Below are positions 5,352-5,497 of a DNA stretch of 5,497 bases, piece after piece. The notes beneath the pieces were generated by a model. The model did no database searches and was not told where the DNA came from. It was given only the letters and a program-made list of their open reading frames with translations. This DNA is from Halieaceae bacterium (GTDB lineage: Bacteria > Pseudomonadota > Gammaproteobacteria > Pseudomonadales > Halieaceae). The stretch covers positions 1 through 5,497 of the forward strand of contig JABIZW010000188.1 of NCBI GenBank assembly GCA_018666295.1, in the 5' to 3' direction. Position 1 is the first letter of the stretch, and the number at the start of each line of letters is the position of its first letter. The position numbers were made by a program, and so were the translations under genes.

Positions 5352-5497
5352 GTGACTGAACCAACCGCCGGCGCAGTAAATACATCGCCTCATTTGCTCT
5401 ACTCGAATCGTTATCGCTATTACGTGTTGGGACTGTTAACGCTGGGTTACGTCTTTAACTTTGTCGATCGACAGGTCATGACGATTCTGATTGAGCC
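5352..5497 (+). CDS. N-terminus of an MFS transporter, Spinster-like type (3' truncated)
   Basis: The 48 complete codons begin with GTG and run off the window edge. After a hydrophilic start (residues 2-23) comes TM1, YYVLGLLTLGYVFNFVDRQ (23-41), followed by VMTILIEP. The pattern [LN]-x-x-D-R-Q-x-[ML]-x-x-L-[IL]-x-P at the end of TM1 is typical of bacterial Spinster-like MFS permeases, which carry lipids, organic acids or other catabolic substrates. GTG at 5352 is preferred because AAGGG (5337-5341) lies 10 nt upstream and the N-terminus then has the usual length. The frame stays open back to a TGA at 5247-5249, with only a TTG (5253) as another upstream start. It diverges from the other MFS gene across 174 bp, so shared regulation is possible. 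The two proteins are not close copies: their TM1 regions are clearly different. Confidence 0.85.
   Translation, partial: MTEPTAGAVNTSPHLLYSNRYRYYVLGLLTLGYVFNFVDRQVMTILIE

Noticed and set aside
1..5497. CRISPR array, tRNA or rRNA gene, transposon ends, defence genes
   Set aside because: I saw no regularly spaced repeats, no cloverleaf-like segment, no transposase motif and no known defence domain. All long frames are explained by the six genes described.

Overview
The window looks like a stretch of a gammaproteobacterial chromosome. Coding density is high, GC content is moderate (roughly the low fifties by eye), and most starts have purine-rich ribosome binding sites. The mix of a Spinster-like MFS permease, a secreted imidazolonepropionase-type amidohydrolase and an FSP1/NDH-2-like flavoprotein is what I would expect from marine heterotrophs of the Halieaceae/OM60 or Cellvibrionales kind. 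That placement is inference from gene style, not from a marker gene. I see no RNA gene, insertion sequence, CRISPR array or phage gene.

Layout from left to right: the C-terminal 115 codons of an unrecognised plus-strand protein (2-349) end 8 bp from the stop of a minus-strand FAD/NAD(P) oxidoreductase of the AIFM2/FSP1 type (358-1479). A 111 bp divergent intergenic region follows. Next come a plus-strand GNAT acetyltransferase (1591-2040) and, 65 bp later, a plus-strand exported metal-dependent amidohydrolase (2106-3764). The amidohydrolase meets a minus-strand 12-TM MFS transporter (3819-5177) tail to tail across 54 bp. A 174 bp divergent region containing short inverted repeats then leads into a plus-strand second MFS transporter of the Spinster-like type (5352 to the window end, truncated).

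A possible joint role is that the exported amidohydrolase cleaves an amide, lactam or dipeptide-like compound in the periplasm and one or both MFS permeases move substrate or product across the inner membrane. Gene order is the only support for this: the genes lie on both strands and do not form one operon. The oxidoreductase and the GNAT protein have no evident link to it.

The observation I consider most worth a second look is the oxidoreductase. Its fold and length match FSP1-type enzymes, but several conserved cofactor-binding positions are changed. I do not find a convincing new multi-gene system in this window.
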